Shown here: positions 31,981 to 40,532 of the stretch, in pieces
Position numbering within the stretch: the first letter of the stretch is position 1
Layout: each line of letters opens with the position of its first letter
Source: UA16 sp042095135
Lineage (GTDB): Bacteria > Bacteroidota > Bacteroidia > Flavobacteriales_D > Sanyastnellaceae
Length of the DNA stretch: 64,000 nt
Assembly (NCBI GenBank): GCA_042095135.1
Contig: JBELBV010000002.1
Coordinates: 82,668 to 146,667, forward strand
Direction of reading: 5' to 3'
Program-made: the position numbers and the translations under genes
Notes under the pieces: model-generated
Seen by the model: only the letters and a program-made list of their open reading frames with translations
Databases searched by the model: none
Told to the model about the DNA's origin: nothing

Positions 31981-34900
31981 ATGTTGAACTTTACACGTCA
32001 CCGGTTGCGGAACACTTGGAAAGCACTTATTGGCTGTTTGCTACTCGGACACCTAGGTCAGTCCGCATCCGGCCAAGGGCTATTCGATAACATTTCCGAA
32101 GCCGCTGGTGTAAATGCCGACGGCCTGCACCACGCGGTCGCCATCGGAGATTTCGACCGCGACGGTCGGGAAGACATTTATGTGGGCACCAAGTTTGCGC
32201 CCAACCAGTTGTTTCGAAACCTCGGCAACATGCAATTCGAAGAAGTCGCTGTGCCGGCAGGAGTCGCGGATGACGGAACGACGAATGCCGTGTTGTGGGC
32301 GGATTTCAACAACGACGGTTGGCTCGACTTGATCACAGGCAATTACCTCGACCCCAACCGCCTCTACCTCAATAACGGTGACGGCACCTTCACAGATGCA
32401 ACAGATGACTGGAATGCGGGCAATGCAGGGCCTTGCCGCAGCCTGCACGCTGCCGACATCGACGGAGACGGTTGGCTGGACCTCTACGTGGTGAACATCA
32501 ACAGCCACAACGCCATGCTCCGCAACCTCGAAGGAACCGGTTTCCAAAACGTTACCTTTCCTTCGGGTACGGTGGACACAGGAATTGGCATGGGCGCGCT
32601 GTTTTTTGATGCGGACAACGACGGCGATGTGGACCTCTACGTCACCCACGATGGCAACCAAGTCAACAAGTTTTTCCGGAACAACGGCCAAGGCAGCTTC
32701 ACCCAAGACGCCGCGGGTGTGGGGTTGGACTACCAAGGCAATTGCATGGGCGTCGATGCAGCAGACATCAACCACGACGGTTGGATGGACCTCTATATTA
32801 CCGACCTCTACCCGAGCGAGCTGTTCTTGAACAACGGAGATGGGACGTTCACCGCCATTGCAGAGGCAGCGGGCGTGGACGATTCGGGCATGACGTGGGG
32901 CTGCATCTTTTTCGACTACGACCACGACACCGAATCCGACCTCTACATCGTCAATGATTATGCCTTCGCCCCTACGTCCAACCGCCTGTACAGAGGCCTC
33001 GGCGACACGACGTTCGCTTGGGTCAGTGAGGGGGATGTAGTGCTGGAACACGACCACAGCGATTATGGGCTCGCAGCGGGGGATCTGGACGGCGACGGGG
33101 ACTGGGACCTCGCCATCGCCACCAGCGGCTCCCTCACCCAACCCGGATTCCAGATTTTGGAAAACCTCAACTCGAACGGTCACTTTGTTGGATTTCAGCT
33201 CGAGGGTACTTCCTCCAACCGATCCGCCATTGGCGCGCGCATAGAAGTCCACTTCGATGGCAAAACCCGCTACGACGAAATCCATTGCGGTCAAGGCTAC
33301 AGTGGTTCGAGCTCGTTTGACGTACACGTCGGATTGGGCTCATCCACCGGCGTGGACTCTATCGTCGTGCGCTGGCCCACAGGCGAATACTCCACGCACG
33401 GTCCGTTTGCTGCCGACACTGTCCACTCGGTGCTGGAGCCGGGTGCCGAACCGTGGTTGACATATGGGTGCACTGATACGGATGCTTGCAATTATGCATT
33501 GGCAGCAACGGTCGATGACGGCACGTGTTTCTTCCCCGCGGCAGGAATGGATTGCTCCGGAGATCCCCTGCCGGACTTTCCCACCTTGGCCACCCACAGC
33601 ATCGCCCGGATCTGGAACGAAGCCACACTTTTGAGCATTCGGCATGACTGGGCACGCCCCACGGTCCACGCACGGAACCTGTGGCACACCTCTGCCCTGA
33701 TGTACGACGCATGGGCGGCGTGGGGCACGGATACTGTTGTCGGTGCACAGCCCTGGCTTTTGGGCAATGAACAAGGGGAATACACGTGCACCTTTGAGGG
33801 GCTGCCCGACATAGAAACGGAAGACCGACAAGCAGCGCGGCAGTTGAGCATCAGCTACGGCGTGTACCGTCTCCTGCAGCATCGGTTTGCCAGCGCACCG
33901 CGTGCCGAACGAATCGCCACGCACATCGATAGCCAAATGGAAGTTCTCGGCTACGATACAGCGTGGTACGCGACTGATTATACGACCGGAACGTGGATGG
34001 AGCGAGCCGCCTCACTCGGCAATTACCTCGCCGAACAGTACATCGCATTCGGCTTCCAAGACGGTTCGTTTGAAGTCATCGACTACCAAAACACCTACTA
34101 CAACCCGATGAATTGGAACCTGGTGATGGACGAACCGGGCAACCCTAATATGTTCTTCCCCAACCGCTGGCAACCGCTGCAATTGGCAGAGTTCATTGAC
34201 CAATCGGGGAACGAAGGCTCCAACATTTCCCCTGACTTCCTCAGCCCGGAATGGGGGAACGTCCAGCCGTTCGCCATGACACCCGCCGACACGGCACAAT
34301 TTGAACGGCTCGGAAGCACGTACACGGTCTATCACGATCCCGGCCCGCCTGCCCAAATCGACCCGGACGAAGAAGTCGGCTTGGAAAGCGATTATAAATG
34401 GACACATACCCTTGTCGCCCTGTGGGCTTCCCACCTCGACCCAGCCGATTCTGTCCTCTGGGACATCGGTCCCGGTGCGTTTAGCTGGAACGGATTCAAG
34501 CCCGAAGGCATCGAAGAAGCACGCGATTACTACGCCGTCGATGGCGTTCCTGTCGCTGAAGGGGTCGAACCGGGGCATCCGTTTAACCCGTCAACGGGTG
34601 AGCCGTATGCTCCTCAACCGGTTCTGCGCGGAGACTTCACCCGGGTTTTGGCCGAATATTGGGCCGACGGTCCGGATTCAGAAACCCCACCTGGGCATTG
34701 GTTCACGCTGCTCAACTACGTCAACGACCAACCCGAATTGCAACGCAAATGGCGCGGCTTGGGCGAGCCGCTCGCTCCCCTCGATTGGGATGTGATTGCC
34801 TACTTCTCCATGGGGGGTGCCATGCACGACGCGGCCATCGCCGCATGGAGTTGCAAAGGCTGGCACGATTACGTTCGTCCGGTTTCGGCGCTGCGCTGGA

Positions 34901-35721
34901 TGGCCGACCGCGGGCAATGCGCCGACCCGGAACTGCCCAATTACCACGGGGCAGGATTGCCTATCATTCCCGGTTTCATCGAGCAAATCGGCCCAGAAGA
35001 CCCCGTGGCGCTTCGCGGCCCCGATAACGAGCACCTGTACGAGATGAAAGTTCGCTGCTGGAAGGGTCCGGACTTCATCGAAGTGCCGGCCTTGCAACAC
35101 GCCGGTGTCGACTGGATTCGGGCGCGGGAGTGGTGGCCGTACCAACGCCCCACGTTCGTGACGCCGCCGTTCGCTGGCTACGTCAGCGGCCATTCCACAT
35201 TTAGCAGAGCGGCAGCAGAAGTGCTGACCGCCTTAACGGGTGATGCGTATTTCCCAGGAGGGCTGGGTGCATTTCCAGTGGAAGCCCACGAATTCCTCGT
35301 CTTTGAAGACGGACCTTCCATGGATTTTGAATTGCAGTGGGCCACCTACCGGGACGCGGCGGATCAAAGTGCGCTGTCCCGCATTTGGGGCGGCATCCAT
35401 CCGCCGATCGATGATTTCCCCGGTCGAGCCATGGGTGAAGTGGTGGGGATAGACGCCTTTTTGCTGGCAGAACAATACGCATTTCCCCTGCTTGGCACCG
35501 ACTGCTTCGAAGCCGGAGGTTTCCCGTGTTTGTGTCCGGGTGACTTCAACTCAGACGGCCTGCGCAACCTGCCGGACTTGCTACTCTTGCTCGTTCACTT
35601 CGGCGATGCTGTAGACTTGGGCGGCGATGGCGCCTCCCCTGTATTGGACCTCGACGGCAGCGGAGACATCAACACCGGCGATCTGCTCGGCATGTTGACG
35701 GTGTGGGGGCAACCGTGCTAA
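31981..35721 (+). CDS. Secreted FG-GAP/ASPIC protein fused to a vanadium-haloperoxidase-like domain
   Basis: 1246 residues. Signal peptide about 1-31. Residues about 33-390 hold seven or so FG-GAP/VCBS repeats with Ca-binding DxDxDG loops (AVAIGDFDRDGREDIYVG type), then an ASPIC/UnbV domain (about 395-480). A Cys-containing spacer follows (YGCTDTDACNYALAATVDDG). Residues about 535-1165 resemble vanadium haloperoxidase/PAP2 enzymes, with GYVSGHSTFSRAAAEVL near 1069 and RIWGGIHPP near 1136 as the oxyanion-site motifs. The C-terminus has two dockerin-like EF-hand segments (DFNSDGLRNL, DLDGSGDINTGDLLG) instead of a usual T9SS tail. A secreted oxidative enzyme is likely; halide use is not shown. 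Confidence 0.85.
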   Translation: MLNFTRHRLRNTWKALIGCLLLGHLGQSASGQGLFDNISEAAGVNADGLHHAVAIGDFDRDGREDIYVGTKFAPNQLFRNLGNMQFEEVAVPAGVADDGTTNAVLWADFNNDGWLDLITGNYLDPNRLYLNNGDGTFTDATDDWNAGNAGPCRSLHAADIDGDGWLDLYVVNINSHNAMLRNLEGTGFQNVTFPSGTVDTGIGMGALFFDADNDGDVDLYVTHDGNQVNKFFRNNGQGSFTQDAAGVGLDYQGNCMGVDAADINHDGWMDLYITDLYPSELFLNNGDGTFTAIAEAAGVDDSGMTWGCIFFDYDHDTESDLYIVNDYAFAPTSNRLYRGLGDTTFAWVSEGDVVLEHDHSDYGLAAGDLDGDGDWDLAIATSGSLTQPGFQILENLNSNGHFVGFQLEGTSSNRSAIGARIEVHFDGKTRYDEIHCGQGYSGSSSFDVHVGLGSSTGVDSIVVRWPTGEYSTHGPFAADTVHSVLEPGAEPWLTYGCTDTDACNYALAATVDDGTCFFPAAGMDCSGDPLPDFPTLATHSIARIWNEATLLSIRHDWARPTVHARNLWHTSALMYDAWAAWGTDTVVGAQPWLLGNEQGEYTCTFEGLPDIETEDRQAARQLSISYGVYRLLQHRFASAPRAERIATHIDSQMEVLGYDTAWYATDYTTGTWMERAASLGNYLAEQYIAFGFQDGSFEVIDYQNTYYNPMNWNLVMDEPGNPNMFFPNRWQPLQLAEFIDQSGNEGSNISPDFLSPEWGNVQPFAMTPADTAQFERLGSTYTVYHDPGPPAQIDPDEEVGLESDYKWTHTLVALWASHLDPADSVLWDIGPGAFSWNGFKPEGIEEARDYYAVDGVPVAEGVEPGHPFNPSTGEPYAPQPVLRGDFTRVLAEYWADGPDSETPPGHWFTLLNYVNDQPELQRKWRGLGEPLAPLDWDVIAYFSMGGAMHDAAIAAWSCKGWHDYVRPVSALRWMADRGQCADPELPNYHGAGLPIIPGFIEQIGPEDPVALRGPDNEHLYEMKVRCWKGPDFIEVPALQHAGVDWIRAREWWPYQRPTFVTPPFAGYVSGHSTFSRAAAEVLTALTGDAYFPGGLGAFPVEAHEFLVFEDGPSMDFELQWATYRDAADQSALSRIWGGIHPPIDDFPGRAMGEVVGIDAFLLAEQYAFPLLGTDCFEAGGFPCLCPGDFNSDGLRNLPDLLLLLVHFGDAVDLGGDGASPVLDLDGSGDINTGDLLGMLTVWGQPC

Positions 35722-35724
35722 GGC

Positions 35725-37938
35725 CTAATCAGGCTGGCTGTGCACCACCAATTCGTCCAAGAACAACCACGACGCTGAGCTTGCCGCATCGTGCCATTCG
35801 GGACACGGACCGGGATTGCGGGCTTCAAAACGCACCCAACGCGCCGATTGTCCGACCGGGACGGCCAAACGTTGAACATCCTGAGCGTCATTGGATTCAA
35901 ACGTCGGAGCCCCGAAGGGATTGACCCGCCAATCACCCTCCCAGTAATCGCCGTCAACGGACCATTGAAAGCGCACAGAATCCGGAAGGAAGATCCAGGC
36001 GTCTTGGTACCGGTAGACTTGCATGCTCAATGAATCCACTTCAATTGGGGCCTCCAACTCTACCGTAACGCCCATGTGCTCTCCTTGGGTCGCTTGCCAT
36101 GATCCGTCTCGGAAATCCGCTGATCCCAATCGCCCATCTACCAGGCCTTGTTCGCCGCGTCCCGGGTAGTAACCATTGATACTGTGGTCCAACTCAACCC
36201 GTTGAAAGGCACCTACGTGACCGGCCAACGGAAACACCAAGGCATCACCCATGGATACGCCCTTGCGGGTCAACGCAACCTGTAATTCGCCTTCGCCTTG
36301 GATGGAATGCACTTCCTCCATTCCCAATACGTCGGACACGACCTGTCCATTCTGCGCCACAAAACGCCCCGTTCCCCCGACACCGGACATGGCCGGAACC
36401 AATTGAATTTGGAGGGTGTTGGATGGGGTGCCCTTCTCCCATTCCAACGCCATGGGAACCGTTTCCCATCCGTACGCCACCTCCCAAGCATCAAGTCGGG
36501 TGTAGTGGGATTCCATGCGCGCCTGGAAGTCCGGCCAGTTCCGGGAGGATGCTGGGCTCCAAAGCACCTCGGCCATGGCCACCAGACGCGGGTACACCTT
36601 GGATTCCACGAGGTGCTGCGGGGCGCGTTCGCTCCACATGTTGCACTCCCCGCCGAGGATGCGACCGCTGCCTTCGAGGCTTTCTGGTTCGGGTTCAAAC
36701 CCGTAGACCTCCTCCAAGTCTGTGGACTCTACAGGATAATCAAAGTAGCAATGCGACGTCGGCGACATGATGGCATCGTGGCCCATGGCCACCGCATCGC
36801 GGCCGCCGTCCATGCCACGCCAGGACTGCACCGTCGCCCCGGCGGGCAATCCGCCTTCAAGGATCTCATCCCAACCAATCATCTTTCGGCCGTGGGCTTC
36901 GAGGTACCGACCGATTTCACCAATGAACCACGACTGCAGTTCATGCGCGTCGTGCAGGCCCTGATCCGCAATGCGTTTCTGGCATTTGGGGCACTGTTCC
37001 CAGCGCACCTTGGGCGCCTCGTCGCCACCGATGTGAATGTAGTCGGAAGGGAAAAGTTCCATCACTTCGTCGAGCACGGTTTTCAAAAACGCCAATGTGG
37101 TGTCCTGCCCCGCGCAGTATATGTCCTTGAACACGCCCCAGTCGTGAGGCACCTCCATGGCTTCGCCGGTGCACCCCAACCACGGGTAGGCCGCAAGCGC
37201 GGCGCGGCTGTGGCCCGGAAGCTCGATTTCGGGTATAACTTCAATGTGGCGCTGAGCTGCGTAGGCGACGATATCACGGATTTGCTCTTTGGTGTAAAAA
37301 CCCCCGTGCTGGCTGCCATCTGCCTCCGTGCGCCATGCCCCTTTTTGGGTCAATTCGGGGTAAGCATCAATTTCAACGCGCCACCCCTGGTCTTCTGTGA
37401 GGTGCCAATGCAACACGCTCATTTTGTGCAACGCCAGCAAATCAATGGTCCGCTTGACAAATTCCGGTTCCATGAAATGCCGGCAACAATCCAACAGCAA
37501 TCCCCGGTGCTCGAACCGCGGCGCATCGGAAAGATCACCGCAGGGCAGGGCTTCTCCGCTCGTCAAGGCCAGGGAACGCAACGTCGTTAGCGCGTGAAAT
37601 GCCCCATGTGTCGAGCCAGCTTCAATGCGGATGCCCTCTGGACGAATCGCAAGTGCGTACGCCTCGGGATCCATATCCGGCGAATCCTCTACGATGACCG
37701 ACACGGCCTTCCCCTTCGTTCCATCCGAATCGGCTGTTAGCCAATCCGACCAAAAACCCCGCTCCGCTTGCCATTCTTCCGCGACTTGCACGTCCCATTC
37801 ACCGGAGATGGCACAGGTGTTTTGGCTGGGATTCCAGCTTGATGGTTGCGGAATAAGATCCAATGGGGGCGCCTCGGCCACCGGCGCACAGGCTCCTAAT
37901 AAGAGCGTAAAAGCGAACACTAGGGTGGGTTTTTCCAT
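35725..37938 (-). CDS. Beta-N-acetylhexosaminidase lipoprotein, GH20
   Basis: 737 residues. The lipobox LLGAC puts the lipid-anchored Cys at 17. A GH20b-type N-domain (about 25-140) precedes the catalytic barrel with FEHRGLLLDCCRHFMEPEFVKR, HWHLTEDQGWRVEIDAYPELT and the catalytic Asp-Glu pair in IHIGGDEAPK (about 305). The C-terminal third is beta-rich and resembles the extra sandwich domains of Bacteroidota hexosaminidases. It removes terminal GlcNAc or GalNAc from glycans outside the cytoplasm. It is the last gene of the symporter-kinase-nucleotidyltransferase series, 27 nt downstream. It converges with the haloperoxidase fusion, 3 nt between stops. Confidence 0.92.
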   Translation of the reverse strand: MEKPTLVFAFTLLLGACAPVAEAPPLDLIPQPSSWNPSQNTCAISGEWDVQVAEEWQAERGFWSDWLTADSDGTKGKAVSVIVEDSPDMDPEAYALAIRPEGIRIEAGSTHGAFHALTTLRSLALTSGEALPCGDLSDAPRFEHRGLLLDCCRHFMEPEFVKRTIDLLALHKMSVLHWHLTEDQGWRVEIDAYPELTQKGAWRTEADGSQHGGFYTKEQIRDIVAYAAQRHIEVIPEIELPGHSRAALAAYPWLGCTGEAMEVPHDWGVFKDIYCAGQDTTLAFLKTVLDEVMELFPSDYIHIGGDEAPKVRWEQCPKCQKRIADQGLHDAHELQSWFIGEIGRYLEAHGRKMIGWDEILEGGLPAGATVQSWRGMDGGRDAVAMGHDAIMSPTSHCYFDYPVESTDLEEVYGFEPEPESLEGSGRILGGECNMWSERAPQHLVESKVYPRLVAMAEVLWSPASSRNWPDFQARMESHYTRLDAWEVAYGWETVPMALEWEKGTPSNTLQIQLVPAMSGVGGTGRFVAQNGQVVSDVLGMEEVHSIQGEGELQVALTRKGVSMGDALVFPLAGHVGAFQRVELDHSINGYYPGRGEQGLVDGRLGSADFRDGSWQATQGEHMGVTVELEAPIEVDSLSMQVYRYQDAWIFLPDSVRFQWSVDGDYWEGDWRVNPFGAPTFESNDAQDVQRLAVPVGQSARWVRFEARNPGPCPEWHDAASSASWLFLDELVVHSQPD

Positions 37939-37942
37939 GGTG

Positions 37943-37949
37943 CAAAATA
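37943..37949 (-). promoter_or_regulatory. Short -7-like element TATTTTG before the GH20 gene
   Basis: It is one base shorter than TAnnTTTG but lies exactly 4 nt before the ATG, as at other genes here. It may give the hexosaminidase gene its own promoter. Confidence 0.3.
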
Positions 37950-37965
37950 GCGCACCTCAGGCCAA

Positions 37966-39489
37966 TCAGCTGTTGAACCAGCGCCTCACTGCAGCGGCAC
38001 TGACCTTGCTCGTCTTTCCGTCAAACAACGCCGTCGGGCGTTCATCGACCTCCCGACAAGAGGCATGGAATTGGGTGACTCCGTGTGCCATCCATTCTTC
38101 GCGCTGTTCCGGCACCACGCCGCTGCCGACCGTCACGTCAAATCCTCCGGCGACCAATTGACGAATGCGGTCGCGCCCGTCCCAAGCGCGAAGTTCGCCG
38201 CCGCTTGTCAAGAGTCGACGCACACCGAGTGCCTCCAAGGCGGCGGCAGCGGCTTCCCAATCGGTGCAGGCATCAAAGGCGCGGTGAATGACGATGCGGT
38301 GGGCTCCAAAGGCATCCACCCAGCGTCGCAACAATGGTGCGTCCCACGTTCCATCCGCCTGCAATGCGCCCACCACTGCCCGAGTGGCACCAGCAGCCAA
38401 CGAACCCTCGATCTGCGCCGTCATCAATGCTTTTTCCTCCTCCGAGTAGACAAAGTGCCCCGCCCGGCATCGAATAAGCGCATGAATGGGCACACCGAAA
38501 TGGCGAGCCATCCGAATGTCCGCCTCCGTGGGCGTCAATCCGCCGCACTCCCAATGCGCACACAATTCAACGCGCTGTGCACCGGCAGCGGTCGCCGCTC
38601 TAACGTCAGACGACGAACTGGCGCACACCTCCAACTGGAAGGGTTCGAGCAGGTACATTCCCGCCTGCACGCCCGCTACATCTTGAATGCGCGTCAAATC
38701 CAGCACTTCCTCCGCCACGTTGATTTGGGTCAGCCCGGTACCGGCATCCATCATCGTTTGCAAGGCAGTGGGCAGCTCGAGTTCTCCGCGTTCAGGATGC
38801 GGCGCCAATGCGGCTAAATGCGTCTGAAGACGGTCGCCATCGAGCCGAAAATAATTCATGGAAACGCGCACCGATCCGCTTGCAGCCAAGCGTTGAACGA
38901 CCGATAAGTCCGGCTTTTCCGTGATGCGGTGTACAGTAGAGCCGTCTCCTTCGAGCACAGCGAATGCCATCGTTTTGGCCGGATCCAAGCCCAAGGCATC
39001 GCGGTCGTAGGCCAATACCGCCGGCCCCTCGCCTTCCGTCCGCAAACGCGACAAGGCAGACCGGGTTGGGAGGTTGTCGCCGTTGGCCAACACCCACATC
39101 GAACCCGACGGCACGGGGTCGCTCTCCAAGGCACATTGGACGGCGTGGCCCGTGCCCTTGGGTTCGGGCTGAACGGCCGTTGCAATACGCATGCCGCGGC
39201 CTCGACCCTCCCATCCCTCAAGAAATGCCGGCGTGATGGTGTCATCGGGGGCAATGACCACGGTCGCTTCGGTAAATCCCGCTCGTAGCGCTTGCTCGAG
39301 GATGAGTTGCAGCATCGGTTCGCCATTGGGCCCCACCCGGATCATGGGCTTGGGCCGCTCCAATGCATCTTGGGCGAAACGCGTTTGCTCCGACGATGCG
39401 GCACTGGTCCGCATGCGCGTGGCCCGGCCGGCCGCCAACACAATGATCCGATTGCACGTCATGCCTCGAAGTTCATACATCTCACTCAT
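37966..39489 (-). CDS. Sugar nucleotidyltransferase fused to a CutC domain
   Basis: 507 residues. Residues about 10-265 are a nucleotidyltransferase: IIVLAAGRATRM (nucleotide loop), RPKPMIRVGPNGEPML, EPKGTGHAVQCAL and the metal Asp in LANGDN. They should join a sugar-1-phosphate to an NTP. Residues about 285-490 are CutC: RVELCAHWECGGLTPTEADI, ALIRCRAGHFVYSEEEKALM, VIHRAFDACTDWEAA, RRLLTSGGELRAWDG and QFHASCRE. CutC is named for copper homeostasis, but its real reaction is unsettled. The start is fixed by an ATGA overlap with the upstream kinase. The fusion links CutC chemistry to activated-sugar metabolism. Confidence 0.88.
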   Translation of the reverse strand: MSEMYELRGMTCNRIIVLAAGRATRMRTSAASSEQTRFAQDALERPKPMIRVGPNGEPMLQLILEQALRAGFTEATVVIAPDDTITPAFLEGWEGRGRGMRIATAVQPEPKGTGHAVQCALESDPVPSGSMWVLANGDNLPTRSALSRLRTEGEGPAVLAYDRDALGLDPAKTMAFAVLEGDGSTVHRITEKPDLSVVQRLAASGSVRVSMNYFRLDGDRLQTHLAALAPHPERGELELPTALQTMMDAGTGLTQINVAEEVLDLTRIQDVAGVQAGMYLLEPFQLEVCASSSSDVRAATAAGAQRVELCAHWECGGLTPTEADIRMARHFGVPIHALIRCRAGHFVYSEEEKALMTAQIEGSLAAGATRAVVGALQADGTWDAPLLRRWVDAFGAHRIVIHRAFDACTDWEAAAAALEALGVRRLLTSGGELRAWDGRDRIRQLVAGGFDVTVGSGVVPEQREEWMAHGVTQFHASCREVDERPTALFDGKTSKVSAAAVRRWFNS

Positions 39490-40532
39490 TTGACCTCTAT
39501 GCGAACGCCTTCAGCGCCCAATTTGATCGGGATGACCCGCGTGCCCGTTGCGCGGAATGCTTCCACCGCTGGATGCCGTTTTCCTTCTGGAAAGACGGCA
39601 AACGCTGTTCCACCGCCACCGGAACCGTTGATTTTTCCGCCGCAGGCTCCGAGTTGTGCGGCCTGAGCGAGCAAAGTGTCGATGCGTTCTGTTGATACTT
39701 CAATCCCTTCTGACAGCCAACGGTGGTGTTCTGTTAACCGTTGACCGATGGCCTCGCATGTGGCCTGTCCACGTTCCAGCAGCGAACGACCGGCTTTGGA
39801 AACCGATTGAATGCCCATGGTCGCGTCCATCAGACGGTGGTCGGCTTGCCCCCATTCCGTCGGTCGATCGGGAAATGCGCTTTTGTGCAGGGAAGCACCC
39901 CACGCCTCGAGCAGTGCGAGGCGTTGGTGCTTGGCGCGTGACAGAATCCCCAACGTGTCCTTGGGGTGTTCCGAATCAATCAGCAACCATTCGCCTGAAG
40001 GGCAAGAAACCGCGTGAGTTGCGAACGAAGGATGGAAATCGACCGTACGCACACCGCCCATGGCGCACATCACCTGGTCCATCATGCCCCCCGGTTCACC
40101 AAAAAACGCAACCTCGACGCGCCACGTCGCATGGGCCAACCACTCGTGATCAAGGGCCTTCCCCGCCCTGGTGGCAATCAACGCACACCACGCTGCCGTG
40201 AGTGCACTCGAACTGCTCGCACCGGCTTGTTGAGGAATAGCGCTTCTCACCTCTGCCCGCCATCCGTTTTCGGGAAGCCAACCCTCCTTGCGAGCGACGT
40301 GCAGCGCTGCCAACCAATATGCACGCGGACCCGGCTCGGGCAAGGCATCCAAGTTCCACGAGTGGACCTCGTCCAAATCCGGCAAATGCAACTCGACCGT
40401 TCGATCCGTCCGCGAGGTGCTGCGTATATGGCCGCGCAGATCAATGGCTGCCGCCACCACGGGGAGTCCAAAATAATCTTGATGCTCCCCAAATAGGCAA
40501 ATCCTGCCCGGCGCTGAGGCGCTGACTATCAT
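39486..40532 (-). CDS. GHMP-superfamily sugar kinase, galactokinase-like
   Basis: 348 residues. Motif 1 PGRICLFGEHQDYFG mirrors the galactokinase signature (GRxNxIGEHTDY). Motif 2 is PQQAGASSSSALTAAW (ATP loop). The catalytic Asp region is GEPGGMMDQVMCAMGG. Motif 3 is GGKINGSGGGGTAFAV. A C1 kinase for galactose, GalNAc, GlcNAc or a similar sugar is expected. The product would suit the nucleotidyltransferase encoded directly after it. Start at the ATG at 40532 (MIVSASAPGRI), which overlaps the symporter stop as ATGA; a frame extension to 40571 was rejected. Confidence 0.9.
   Translation of the reverse strand: MIVSASAPGRICLFGEHQDYFGLPVVAAAIDLRGHIRSTSRTDRTVELHLPDLDEVHSWNLDALPEPGPRAYWLAALHVARKEGWLPENGWRAEVRSAIPQQAGASSSSALTAAWCALIATRAGKALDHEWLAHATWRVEVAFFGEPGGMMDQVMCAMGGVRTVDFHPSFATHAVSCPSGEWLLIDSEHPKDTLGILSRAKHQRLALLEAWGASLHKSAFPDRPTEWGQADHRLMDATMGIQSVSKAGRSLLERGQATCEAIGQRLTEHHRWLSEGIEVSTERIDTLLAQAAQLGACGGKINGSGGGGTAFAVFPEGKRHPAVEAFRATGTRVIPIKLGAEGVRIEVK

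Noticed and set aside
32080..33327. A 415-codon frame antisense to the FG-GAP region
   Set aside because: It is the shadow of the repeated Asp/Gly-rich codons. The composition is Val/His-rich with no domain, and the sense gene is clear.
36298..37590. A 430-codon frame antisense to the GH20 gene
   Set aside because: No family motif; the opposite strand has the full hexosaminidase signatures including the catalytic Asp-Glu.
37966..38650. Copper-homeostasis function from the CutC domain
   Set aside because: The copper role of CutC is doubtful, and the fusion partner and neighbours are all sugar-related.
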